A DNA stretch of 64,000 nt, from positions 74,490,729-74,554,728 of the forward strand of contig CM060316.1 of assembly GCA_030674155.1 (NCBI GenBank). The letters run 5' to 3'. Positions within the stretch are counted from its first letter, which is position 1; every line of letters begins with the position of its first letter. The position numbers and the translations under genes were made by a program. This document shows positions 48,340-59,445 of the stretch, in pieces. This DNA is from Stramonita haemastoma. Lineage: Eukaryota > Mollusca > Gastropoda > Neogastropoda > Muricidae. Under the pieces are notes generated by a model that worked only from the letters and a program-made list of their open reading frames with translations, searched no databases and was not told where the DNA came from.

Positions 48340-48540
48340 AGTTTCTCAGCTAGAGCTCCAAGGTTCACCAATGATGAGATATAGCGCATGCGACCAGGTT
48401 TTGCCCGCCATGATGGTAGCCGCATTTCGACCTGGGGGATGTATGCTGGGTATGTACTTGTCTATGTAACCCGCATAACGCTGATATGAATGATTGGATC
48501 TTTAACATGCATATTTTGATCTTGTGTGTTGTGCTTTTCT
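48340..48540 (-). repeat. SINE A2 tail fragment
   Basis: TCAGCTAGAGCTCCAAGGTT, GATGGTAGCCGCATTTCGAC and GTATGCTGGGTATGTACTTG on the plus strand are the reverse of the A2 tail and its junction to the body. Confidence 0.78.
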
Positions 48541-48644
48541 CGTATTGTGCAGCCGATAACTTTTTTTCCCCATAATTATATGAATGGAAAATAAAGGTTG
48601 TATCTTATAAATATTCTAGATAAGTTGAGAAATTATAATTCACA

Positions 48645-48653
48645 CACACGCGA

Positions 48654-48695
<42 letters not shown>

Positions 48696-48770
48696 GCGCG
48701 CGCGTGCGCGCGCGCTCGCGTGGACGCACGCACGCACGCACGCACGCACGCATGCACACACACACACATA
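48645..48770. repeat. (CA)n, (CG)n, (CGCA)n cluster
   Basis: CACA, then CGCGCGCGCGTGCGCGCGCG (Z-DNA-prone), then CGCA units. Confidence 0.95.
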
Positions 48771-49130
48771 TACTACAGTAGTAGTCCAATGTGTACGGTC
48801 ATAACATAAAAGCCAGACTAATATAATCAGACGATATTGATGGCAGACCAATACTCAGACACACAGAGAATTTCTCAGGCAAAACAATGGAAAGCTTTCA
48901 GGGAAACTGGACGGCGCGTTTATCTGTGTTCGTCAACCAATTGCAGCCAGTCCCAGGAGTATTCTCCCCTTTCAACCCTCTCTCGTCTGCTGTCAGAGGT
49001 CATATAAGTCAGAGGTCGAAAGCTGACTGTTATGACACAGACTAACACGTTCAATACTTGAGGGGAATGACAGGACAGCAGCATAGTTATTCTACATCTT
49101 CTGCACTGGTGGTGGCAGCCGTGGCGATAG
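48771..49130. other. Non-coding stretch with a weak repeat-E relative
   Basis: CCAATTGCAGCCAGTCCCAG and TATTCTCCCCTTTCAACCCT resemble repeat E. No gene. Confidence 0.5.
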
Positions 49131-49603
<473 letters not shown>

Positions 49604-49607
49604 GTCT

Positions 49608-49610
<3 letters not shown>

Positions 49611-49700
<90 letters not shown>
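49611..49700. repeat. (TA)n, about 44 units
   Basis: Pure alternating AT; self-complementary and cruciform-prone. It ends exactly where LINE sequence begins. Confidence 0.98.
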
Positions 49701-49704
<4 letters not shown>

Positions 49705-50424
49705 TTCAAGCTGGAGAGGAAGCCATGATCAACGCTTTACTAAAAATCTGCAACAAGATCTGGCAGATAGGAAAATGGCCAACACCATGGACACATCACT
49801 TATCATCACCCTCCCCAAGAAAGGAAAGCTTCAGCAGTGCCAGAATTACCTCATAATTAGCCTCATATGCCACCCAAGCAAGGTCATGTTGAAGATTATA
49901 TTGAACAGATTGAAGTCACAAGCAGAGACCATCATTGCTGAGGAATAAGCAGGTTTCAGAACAGGGTGCAGCACAACTGAACAGATATTCAACCTCAGAA
50001 TACTCTGTGAGTGGTACCTTCAATGCCAACAAGACCTCTACCACGTATTTATCGATTTTAAGAAGGTATTCGACAGGGTGTGGCATGCAGCTTTGTGGGC
50101 AACCATGAATTTGTACAGCATCACTGCAGACCTGATCAGAGTCATCAAAGAGCTGTGCAACAAGGCCACCAGTGCAGTGTACTACAACAGCAACATTGGA
50201 GGGTGGTTTCAAACAACAGTTGGAGTAAGGCAGGGCTGTCTACTCTCACCCACACTTTTCAACATCTCCCTCGAGAGAATCATGGCTGATGCACTGGAAG
50301 ACCATAAAGGATCAGTCAGCATTCGTGGCAGAGTGATTACAAATCTCCGCTTCCCAGATGATATTGACGGACTAGCAGGATCAGAACATGAGCTTGCCAG
50401 TCTAATGGAACACCTGAACAATGC

Positions 50425-50435
50425 CTCTAAAACAT
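50425..50435. repeat. Target-site duplication, left copy
   Basis: CTCTAAAACAT, identical to 50856-50866 and immediately left of the nested LINE's tail array. Confidence 0.85.
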
Positions 50436-50473
50436 CTAACTATCTATCTATCTATCGATCTGTCTATCTATCC

Positions 50474-50532
<59 letters not shown>

Positions 50533-50855
50533 CATCTATCTCTATCTAATCATCTATCCATCTATCCATCTATCTATCTACTCTATCTATCTATCTATCT
50601 ATCCCTTTGGCGACCGTGGGGGACCCCTGAAGACTTGACAACCAGTTTCCCTCCATTTCTCTCTCTGTTCTGTCTTTCTCAAAATTTGGTTGAGGTCTAG
50701 GCCTGTCCATTCGCTGATATTGTCCTCTCATCTCTTCATTGGCCTGCCTCTTTTTTTCTCCTTGGACAGCGCCTTGCAGTACTGTTTTTGCAAGTCCTTT
50801 TGATCTTGTGACATGCCCGTACCATTTAAGTTTATGCTTCTTTACACTATTAATA
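50436..50855 (-). mobile_element. Nested 5'-truncated RTE-like LINE end (subfamily 2)
   Basis: On the minus strand it encodes KKHKLKWYGHVTRSKGLAKT, then VLQG, DNISEWTGLDLNQILRKTEQ with one stop in between, then an untranslated CCCCCACGGTCGCCAAAGGG and a (GATA)n tail (seen as TATC at 50440-50603). This is the same C-terminus as the host LINE (51325-51400) and the 23.07 kb copy. It is flanked by a perfect 11-bp duplication. Confidence 0.9.
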
Positions 50856-50866
50856 CTCTAAAACAT
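50856..50866. repeat. Target-site duplication, right copy
   Basis: CTCTAAAACAT. The host LINE frame resumes directly after it. Confidence 0.85.
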
Positions 50867-51400
50867 ACGGCATGAAAATCAGTGCAGAGAAGACCAAACT
50901 GATGACCAATAACGCCAAAGGCATTGGCACTGATATCAGGGTCAATAACCAGAAGCTGGAAACGGTTCAAAGCTTCAAGTACTTGGGGGCTGTTGTATCA
51001 AACAAGGGGTCCAAGCAAGAGGTGGTATGCATCATTGCACAGATAATAACAGAACTGTCAAAACTGAACACCATCTGGAAAGATAAAAATATTTCACTCA
51101 ACTCCAAGATCAGACTAATGCGCTCCCTTGTCATATCCCTATTCCTGTATGCCTGTGAATCGTGGATCCTAGCTGATGATTTGGAGAGTAGAGTTACAAG
51201 CGGTAGAGATGAGACTGCTTGCGGAGACTCCTTGGCTTTCTCCTACAGAGACCACATAAGCAACAAAGAAGTGCATAACAGAATCCAGCAAACCCAAATT
51301 GGTCCTACGAAAACCTTCTATCAATCGTAAAAAAGCGTAAACTTAATGGTACGGGTATGTAACAGGTCAAAAGGACTTGCAAAAACAATACTGCAAGGCA

Positions 51401-51911
51401 TTTTTGCATATGAAAAACGGTTTCATACGCAATTCTCATCACCATCGCTGAACCTCGGAGCTCGAGCCAATGAACAAACGTCCCTTTTGAGCAGATCTCT
51501 TGTTACATGGGGAATGATTCTTTCCTGACTGGATATTTCTAATAAAAAAAAAAGCTAGCTTGAATAATAGCAAGAGGATCCAAAAATGTTTAGGTAAAGT
51601 TTAATATAAAATCAAGCGCTTTTCCTCAATAAGTATATACTATCAATGCCTTTAGACAAAAAGGTAACTCTTTCTTCAGTTATGTCGAAACTTTGAAGAA
51701 ATCGGCTTCATGTTGATGGTTTATACCAATATTCAACTCAGGGTTTATATCTCCTAAGTTTTTCGGCTACCATTTTCAGAGCTATAACATGTACACGTTT
51801 TGAGAACCATCAAAAAATACCACTGTGCTAAAAGCACATGGTTACATCAGCAGCAGCTAATAGAATAAAGCAACGCCAGAGTCACTGCTGCAAAACAGAC
51901 TAGCTTCCTTC
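51401..51911. other. Non-coding stretch
   Basis: AT-rich; no gene or repeat recognised. Confidence 0.5.
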
Positions 51912-52225
51912 ATGAACAGCAGAAGGTGGGAGAAGGATCTGAAGGAAATGATGTAGGGAACAGAAGAAGGATCTGAAGAAATGGTGAATGATGAACAGCA
52001 AAAGAATTGAAAATGGATGATGAGAACAGAAGAGAGGATCCTGAAGAAATGGTGAATGATGAACAGCAAAAGGATTTGAAGATATGGTGTATGGGGAACA
52101 GAAGAAGGATCTGAAGAAATGGTGAATGATGAACAGCAAAAGGATTTGAAGATATGGTGTATGGGGAACAGAAGAAGGACCTGAAGAAATGATGAATGAC
52201 GAACAGCAAAAGGCGGGAGAAGTAT
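51912..52225. repeat. 35-bp minisatellite with 70-bp higher-order unit
   Basis: Alternating related 35-mers, GAACAGAAGAAGGATCTGAA-type and GAACAGCAAAAGGATTTGAA-type. Paired units recur exactly 70 bp apart (52096, 52166). Three overlapping minus-strand frames here are repeat artefacts. Confidence 0.93.
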
Positions 52226-53157
52226 CCAAAGAAATATGATATACGGTCCAATACCCATCAGCCTTGGTTTCTTAAATAAACCATAAGCACCAGTTTGTAA
52301 TATGTAGAGACCAAGACATGACGAAAGTAGCTCAAAATTCTGACACCGACTCGGTCAGATGAAGTGTTTCAGTACAGGAATCGACGAGGGGAAATCGTCT
52401 ATTGCCTCAGACAGACAGCCATCGACCAACCCTTGCAGGGAGTTATAACGAGGCATCAGAACTTCTATCGAACTTTTTTTTTCTTTCGGTCTATTTGTTT
52501 TCATTAGTGATAGTGTAGTAAAGTATAGTAAGCAATAGTGCAGAATAGTTCCTGGATGGCAAATTGTCTGGCCTAAGCTTCCTTCATTTTACCAACCATT
52601 CTTGTCACATACAGTTGCTCGAAAGTTTCCTTTTTGCCCTAATCATGCAAGAAAGAATGAGCTAAGACTTCTTTTTTTTTTTTTTTTTTTTTTTTGGGGG
52701 GGGGGTTCTAACCAGTCCTCGAAAGATGAAGATCAAACAAATCAAAACGAAAGAAGACATAACTGGAAAATAGAATGTTCACATTATGTAAAAAAAAAAA
52801 AAAAAAAAAGTAATAATGGCACAATCAGGCTGTTCATGCCATCATCTTTGCTCTGACCCTTACTTTCTCAATAGTCCTATGCCGCCATTGTATTTTCTGA
52901 GAGCAAATGATACAGCCACCATTTCACCAACACAGCTAAGGCTCTTGGTATATGCTATTTTTCTTGCCAAATCAATGTGATTTGCTCTGACATAATATCT
53001 CAATACAGGAACTGCTGTTGCTTTGTTCCTTTCGTGCTCATAAAATTGAAATAATTGTATGTTCTGCTACCAAAAATAATAACTTCTCGAAAATTAGGGT
53101 TATAAACTCAACAATCAGATGATTCTGCACTCTGCAGGATTTTAACTCTAAAGATAA
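52226..53157. other. Non-coding stretch with T-run, G-run and A-run
   Basis: T-run then G-run at about 52671-52706, A-run at about 52791-52809. No gene. Confidence 0.55.
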
Positions 53158-53437
53158 AAGGTAAAGTGTTCCATAATCTTGTGGTCGTAGAAGCGAGAGC
53201 ATCAGAAGACCTCAGCTTCCAGGGTCCACAATTTAAAGGCGGCGCCCAATAAAGACCCCTCCCTCGCTGCTTTTACTTCCTGATCTAAAAGGCCAGGTAC
53301 CATTTACAGTGGGTGAACTGGATATGTACTGAAGCCAAGGTGCACAAACGGAACATCCATTGGTAACCACGCTCAAGAGCTTTTTAACTTCGTTGCGGAA
53401 AGCAAGTGCCCACACCACTGACTATCCTATCCCCAGA
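53158..53437 (-). repeat. SINE C, diverged
   Basis: Minus strand: GGATAGTCAGTGGTGTGGGC head, a degraded 5S-like segment (TTAAAAAGCTCTTGAGCGTG, GTTACCAATGGATG), then the body with AGTTCACCCACTGTAAATGG and CAGCGAGGGAGG. More eroded than 29205 and 47545. Confidence 0.75.
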
Positions 53438-53785
53438 TTCTAGTCTTCTCAAAATAAAAACAGAAATATGTTCTGATAGCAAAGATAACGATTTTTTGTA
53501 AGTCTGTGGTCGTAAACTCAGACAATCCCCTGAGGAATGCACTCTACAGGGTTCTGGGATTGTCACAAAGAAAGCAGAAATATTCTAATGATAAAATGAC
53601 TGCTCCCTGCTGTGCGGATATTTTTTTCCTAATGTAGAAATAATGACAGCAAACTACGAGTCAGTGCACAGTTTTTGTCTTTGTAAAGAACAGGGCCTAA
53701 ACACTGAAAAAGAACAATGATCTCAATCTGTAACACTTGTTTCAAAGTGTTTTGTGTTTACAAGAGCTTGAATTGCAAGGGAAGG
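53438..53785. other. Non-coding stretch
   Basis: Short imperfect duplications of AAAAATAATAACT and TGATAGCAAAGATAACGAT type. No gene. Confidence 0.5.
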
Positions 53786-53858
53786 AACACACACACACAT
53801 ACACATACACATACACACACACAACACACAACACACACACACCACCCCAACCACAACC

Positions 53859-53905
<47 letters not shown>

Positions 53906-54025
53906 CACACACACACACATACACACACACCACACACACACACACACACCACCCCACCCACCACAAACACACACACACACCACCCCCATCACCACCACCA
54001 CCACCACCACCACCACTACCACCAC
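53786..54025. repeat. (CA)n and (CCA)n array
   Basis: CA to 53985 with CC breaks, then CCA triplets. Confidence 0.97.
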
Positions 54026-54236
54026 CACGAAACAAAAACTGACAGCAGTGGCAGACACATTTGTAAAGGCTAAATTTGATGGACGTAAGAGAGCAAACAA
54101 AACCCCTCCATCATCTACGCCTTATTTGGCTAACTGCTTTAAGCAGCTAATCTGGTGTAACGAAGTGTCAACAGATGGGAAATTCCATTTTCCCCGTTAA
54201 TTTCTCCACACCGATTTTTACTGACTTGCTCCTGCT

Positions 54237-55145
54237 CCAGATGATGACTGGCTCCAGATGATGACTGGCTTTTGCTCCAGATGATGACTGGCTCCAGATG
54301 ATGACTGGCTCCAGATGATGACTGGCCTTTGCTCCAGATGATGACTGGCCTTTGCTCCAGATGATGACTGGTTCCTGCTCCAGATGATGACCGGCTCCAG
54401 ATGATGACTGGTTCCTGCTCCAGATTATGACTGACTCCAGATGATGACTGGCTCCTGCTCCAGATGATTACTGGCCTTTGCTCCAGATGATGACTGTCTT
54501 TTGCTCCAGATTACGACTGGCTCCTGCTCCAGATGACTGGTTGGCTCAAGATGATGAATGGCTGTCTCCAGATGATGACTGGCTCCTGCTCCAGATGACT
54601 GGCTCCTGTTCCAGATGATGACAGGCTCCAGATGATGACAGGCTCCAGATGATGACTGGCTCCAGATGACTGGCTCCTGTTCCAGATGATGACAGGCTCC
54701 AAATGATGACAAGCTCCAGATGATGACAGGCTCCAGATGATGACTGGCTCCAGATGACTGGCTCCTGTTCCAGATGATGACAGGCTCCAGATGATGACAA
54801 GCTCCAGATGATGACAGGCTCCAGATGATGACAGGCTCCAGATGATGACTGGCTCCAGATGATGACAAGCTCCAGATGATGACAGGCTCCAGATGATGAC
54901 TGACTGGCTCCAGATGATGACTGTTTCCTGCTCCAGCTGATGACTGGCTTTTGCTCCAGATGATGACAGGCTCCAGATGATGACGGTTCCTGCTCCAGAT
55001 GATGACTGGCTCCAGATGATGACTGTTTCCAAATGATGATGACTGGCTCCAGATGATGATGACTGGCTCCAGATGATGACTGGCTCCAGATGATGACTGT
55101 TTCCAAATGATGATGACTGTTCCCAAATGATGATGACTGGCGCAA
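54237..55145. repeat. 17-bp minisatellite (GCTCCAGATGATGACTG)
   Basis: More than 40 units. The basic period is 17 bp (54291, 54308), with insertions such as CCTTTG, CCTGCT and CCTGTT between units. No unit variant contains a stop on the minus strand, so three overlapping minus-strand frames (up to 265 codons, SHHLEPVIIW-like) are open. I regard these as by-products rather than genes. Confidence 0.93.
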
Positions 55146-55364
55146 GATAAACGCATTTTCACAGACAGATTGTACGGCCTCTTCTCAGCTCCAGAAACCG
55201 AAAGCACTTTGGTCCATGACAAAGATAAATTTTGGGTGATTTGTCTGTGTGTCTTTTCATTAGTCTGCTACTTCTGCCTGTCCTGTTCGTTGTCCTACCT
55301 TCCTTCCTTTCCTGCTGAGTGTTTCTGTACAACATACAGCAGTTTGTATGTTTTTGTGGAGAGG
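55146..55364. other. Non-coding stretch
   Basis: No feature recognised. Confidence 0.5.
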
Positions 55365-55687
55365 GATTAAGGGCTGTTCGTTGACTTCTCGAAATTCTGG
55401 ATGCTCTACTCCGTGAGAGAGTATATTGCCACCAGAGCACCGCCACCCATTATTTGATTTTCGTTTTCTGTCTTTTTATGCATGGGTTTCCATATCACAG
55501 TGGCTTTTTCATAAATTGTTTTCCAGGGGGACATTTCTTGTTGCCTTGGGTTTGTTTTTTACTTGTCCTAAATGCGTGTTACATACCAGGCGTCAATTCA
55601 TCGCCTCATCCTAAAGACTAGCACCCAGACCAGCAGTCACAGTCACGGTCGAATAGATCTAAGGGCTGAACTGAGGGGGAAGGGTGT

Positions 55688-55690
<3 letters not shown>
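55365..55690 (-). repeat. SINE B, head-truncated and diverged
   Basis: Minus strand body: GAAATTCTGGATGCTCTACT, TATTGCCACCAGAGCACCGC, TTTCCATATCACAGTGGCTT, CTCATCCTAAAGACTAGCAC. The tRNA-like head is lost. Confidence 0.78.
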
Positions 55691-55718
<28 letters not shown>

Positions 55719-55890
55719 TTCTTTTATATCGAGGATAACAGAATAAGCAATCATGTGCTTTTTTTCATCCGGTCCCCGTGTGTATGCAGTTTTGTAAATA
55801 TTGTCATCTGTTCCAACCGGCACACGATGGCCTACTCTTACGAAAAGCGGAACAGGATTTAACGTGTGCGCAAGATGTTCTGCGTTGATG
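55691..55890 (-). repeat. SINE A, 5'-truncated, AAAT tail
   Basis: Minus strand: (TTTA)n tail at the left, then TTTATATCGAGGATAACAGA through AACGTGTGCGCAAGATGTTC. Confidence 0.9.
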
Positions 55891-56027
55891 ATGTGAGGGT
55901 CTCATTCAACTGCATGTGCTTTAGTTTTATCTAGGAAAAAAAGCAAAAAGTGCGTACTCTTTTTGACATTTAGAAACAGACAGAAAAACATGTGGGCATA
56001 CCGGAGTGTGAGGCCTTTTCAATGACC

Positions 56028-56241
56028 CTTCAGAGTGGATCAGTATGAACATGTGAATGGTATGCGGAGACCTCTATATAAGATAGTGCAGAATGACTGA
56101 CTAGCGTGGAATATTCGCCACTGCCAAATGATGACTTCAGAGAGGAACAGTATGAAAATGTGATTGGTGTGCGGAGACCTATACATAAGATGTGCAGAAA
56201 GAATGGTCAGCGTGGAGTGTTAGCCACTGCTAAATAGGAGT
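56028..56241. repeat. Two-copy tandem duplication, 107-bp unit
   Basis: Units start CTTCAGAG at 56028 and 56135 and share TGCGGAGACCT, TAAGATAGTGCAGAA-like sequence and AGCGTGGANTNTT. About 85-90% alike by eye. Confidence 0.85.
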
Positions 56242-56289
56242 AAGATGCTTCGGGCTGTAGTGTGTCGGCTGATGTCGAACATCCAGCTG

Positions 56290-56715
56290 TCATTTTTTTT
56301 TAATCCATTTTCTTTATATTATTCAACTATAAGTCACGGAGGATTTTTCTGCGTAAAATTTGGGCTGCTCTCCTTGGAGAGAACACGTCGCCAAAAGAGC
56401 AGCGCCTCTCATTTTTTTCCTTTTCCTGTCTGCAATTGTGTTTTTTTCCCTATCAGAGTTGCTTTTTTCTACCGAATTTTCCCAGAGACAACTCCCATGT
56501 TGCTATGGGATTTTTTTTACGTACGCTAAATAATGTTTAACACACGGAACCTCGGTTTATCGTTTCATCCGAAAGACTAGCACCCAGACCACCACTCATG
56601 GTCTAATAGATGAGGGAAAAGTCTCGGGGCCAAACAAGGATCAAACCATCGCACACTTCCGACCCGGAATTCTCGCTTTCTAACCAGGTGCTTTACCTCT
56701 AAACTACCGATCCAC
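56290..56715 (-). repeat. SINE B, full length
   Basis: Minus strand: head GGATCGGTAGTTTAGAGGTA at the right end, body with CATCCGAAAGACTAGCACCC (plus sense), 3' part CTGCGTAAAATTTGGGCTGC (plus sense). Confidence 0.88.
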
Positions 56716-57044
56716 TATGCAGAAAGCATAACTGTAAAGGCTGCATGAGACTTAAACCCGAGACCCAGGGCTGTAATAAATATACGCTGTGCTGAGACCC
56801 TGTTAAAAAAGTTAAAGTCTGTCCCGAGCCTAAGGCTCATCAGGCTGGTGCTTATCCCGGTTTCTATGGCGTTAAGCGACTGAGAGTCATAGACTTCCCC
56901 CTGGATAGGACGCCAGTCTATCGCAGGGTTAACCCCCAACATAAGGTTGGTACCCCTTTTACACCTGGGTGGGGTGAGAAAATAGCCGTAAAGCTGAGAC
57001 CCAGGGCTGTAATAATTATACGCTGTGCTGAGACCCTGGCCTGT
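56716..57044. repeat. Dispersed repeat F
   Basis: Contains TAAAGTCTGTCCCGAGCCTA, GGCTGGTGCTTATCCCGGTT, GGATAGGACGCCAGTCTATC and GCAGGGTTAACCCCC, a motif set widespread in marine invertebrate genomes as far as I recall. It is bracketed by copies of GAGACCCAGGGCTGTAATAA (56769, 56997). Class uncertain. Confidence 0.6.
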
Positions 57045-57455
57045 ATTTTGTATTTTGTACCACTTTCTTTCACAACAGACTTCTCTCCGAGAAATTCGGG
57101 CTGCTCTCCCCAGAGAGAGCGCGTCACCATAAGTGCAGCGCCTCCCATTTTTTAAAATTTTCCTGCATGTAGCTGTATTTGTTTCCCTATCAGAGTGGCT
57201 TTTTTCTACAGAATTTTGCCAGGATCAACCCCCCTGTAGCCGTGGATTCTTTTACGTGCGCTAAATAGTGATGTGTAAACACGGGACCTCGGTTTATCGT
57301 CTCATTCGAAAGGCTAGCGCCCAGACCACCACTCAGGGTCTAATGGATGGGGAAAAGTTTTGGGCCCAAACATGGTACGAACCACCGCACACTCCGACCT
57401 GGACTTTTTGCTTTCTAGGCAAGGCGCGTTACCACCTAGACCACCGATCCACTAA
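57045..57455 (-). repeat. SINE B, full length, inserted in repeat F
   Basis: Minus strand: head GGATCGGTGGTCTAGGTGGT + AACGCGCC, degraded B box, full body. Repeat F sequence (GCTATGCTGAGACCCTGGCC) resumes on its right at about 57465. Confidence 0.88.
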
Positions 57456-57639
57456 TAAAATAATATACGCTATGCTGAGACCCTGGCCTGTAATAAATCA
57501 TAATACACTGTGCTGAGACCCAGGGCTGTAACCTGGACCATTCAGCAATGGACGTAGTGGAAAGAGGTAAAGCTTATTGCCCCATAAGCAATGGACAGAA
57601 CGCAGTACGGGTTTCGGCAACAAATATCGACTTCACTTT

Positions 57640-57735
57640 ACACGGGGATCTTTTACTGGGGTAGAAGATGGACGAAAGGAATCAGCACCATATTAACTGC
57701 AGGGGAAGAATATTTGAGTACCTCAAGAGGGAGAC
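57640..57735 (-). repeat. SINE A head fragment
   Basis: GGAATCAGCACCATATTAAC and TGCAGGGGAAGAATATTTGA match the SINE A core on the minus strand. It directly precedes a plus-strand copy. Confidence 0.6.
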
Positions 57736-57779
57736 CTAAACCCGCAACTCCCCTTGACCCCTGACCCCTGCATCCCAAC

Positions 57780-58012
57780 ACCTTCGGATGAGACTATAAA
57801 CCGAGGCCCCCCGTGTGCTATCGCACGCAGAACATCTTACGCACACGTTAAATCCTGTCCCGCTATTCGTAAGAGGAGGCCATTGTGTGCCTGTGGGAAC
57901 AGATGACAAGATTTACAAAAAAAAACCTGAATACACACGGGGGACTGGATGTAAAAAAAAAGCACACGAGTGCTTCTTTCATTATCCTCGATATAAAAGA
58001 ATTAAATATTTT
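57780..58012 (+). repeat. SINE A, head-truncated
   Basis: CTTCGGATGAGACTATAAAC through TTCATTATCCTCGATATAAA; inverted relative to the preceding fragment. Confidence 0.9.
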
Positions 58013-58640
58013 TTTTAAAAATGACGCTCTAACCACGAGACGAATTCTACCCAAACATATTAAATTAATCATATACTGGTTCTCTCTCACACATTTCCCT
58101 ACCAGTGTTAAACTATTACAAACCCGGCAGTATCTAACACACACTTATACTAGACTTACTACCAAACGGCCCCAACAGTAAAGAGGTCATAGCAGTTAAG
58201 CATTGGGGCATGGATGGACAAGGAGGGGGTAGGGGGGGGAGGAGGCACGGAAGAAGGAAGGAGGGACAGGAAGGAGGCTAAGAAAAGTGACCAGTGACCA
58301 GTCAAAGCGGTCATATATCCAATCTGGATCGAATCACTGGTGATGGTGAGTCAGACCCCAGCAGACTTTCAGATTTAAGCAAAGACCCTAATAATTATAA
58401 GCACGGGTTCATTCACCCACAACTGCGATCTGCTTTCCCCCTACCAGGGCTGTGGTAGGATTGGCACCATTCTGTCCGGTCCGCCTTTTGTTTGCAGTAT
58501 GTAGGACCAAAATGGCTCGTGCTGCACTAGGCTATTGCCACGTCCCTGGTACAGACTTGTAAGGAGAGGGACAGACTGATAGTGGAGTAGCCTACTAGGG
58601 ACAGACCAGTCCAGTCCAACCATGATGACTGTGACCGTTG
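58013..58640. other. Non-coding stretch, G-rich near 58220-58280
   Basis: GGA/GGGG-rich patch; no gene recognised. Confidence 0.5.
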
Positions 58641-58920
<280 letters not shown>

Positions 58921-58979
58921 GTTTTGCGTGTATACTTACGTGGTTGAATGTTTAAGTAGATGAGACTAGGAATAAATTG

Positions 58980-59128
58980 AAAAATGCGGCACACACACTC
59001 AATCGTGCACACACGGCGCTCACGCCCGATTAAACACATGCACACGCACACACACACACACACGCATGAACACAAACACGCACGCACGCATGCACACACA
59101 CGCACACCACAACACGCACACACACACA

Positions 59129-59187
<59 letters not shown>
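58980..59187. repeat. (CA)n with CGCA and CACC breaks
   Basis: Interrupted, then pure CA to 59187. Confidence 0.96.
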
Positions 59188-59188
<1 letters not shown>

Positions 59189-59439
59189 AGTATGCAGAAA
59201 AAAAACTTTAAGTGTACTGGGTGTGGCTCCACGTTACGTTTGTTGTGAATGTACTTGACATTCTTATAGTCTTGTGAGTGGTGATGGTGGGGTAAATAAC
59301 GACTCAGGAAAATATTTTTCTCTCTACCTATCGTGTAGAAAAAAAAATACCGAGAAACAAGATGTCAGAGAAGGGAAGACGTAAAGATGTTGTCTGTGAA
59401 TTTCTTTAATTAAAACAGGCCGACACGGTTTTGCAGCGA

Positions 59440-59445
59440 TTTATT
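59440..59445 (-). promoter_or_regulatory. Candidate polyadenylation signal AATAAA
   Basis: AATAAA on the minus strand, at the far end of the low-repeat stretch following the stop codon at 60751. A T/G-rich plus-strand context lies around it. Confidence 0.45.

Larger units (their letters stand above)
49702..51400 (+). pseudogene. Decayed RTE-like LINE reverse transcriptase, subfamily 2
   Basis: Non-LTR retrotransposon remnant. Recognisable in order: [16 protein letters not shown] near the start, PRKESFSSARITS/KKGKLQQCQNY in two frames, IDFKKVFDRVWHA (RT motif A), VGVRQGCLLSPTLFN at about 50218-50262, and LRFPDDIDGLAG where the catalytic FADD reads FPDD. After an interruption by a nested element (50436-50855) it continues MKISAEKTKLMTNNA, FKYLGAVV, MRSLVISLFLYACESW, then KKRKLNGTGM. 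Frameshifts, an in-frame TAA (EE*AGFR) and the changed catalytic box show it is dead. It lacks the 5' half and the last 150-200 bp of the 3' end. Confidence 0.88.

Noticed and set aside
51857..52258. Minus-strand frames rich in FFRSFFCS/HHSPFLQ
   Set aside because: Produced by the 35-bp minisatellite and open in three frames.
54425..55222. 265-codon minus-strand frame with SHHLEPVIIW repeats
   Set aside because: Explained by the stop-free 17-bp minisatellite; two other frames are equally open and no start context or flanking domain exists.
56816..56850. Second hammerhead candidate in repeat F (minus strand)
   Set aside because: CUGAUGAG and a short stem are present, but the obligatory GAAA is replaced by GGGA-type sequence and no stem I is evident.
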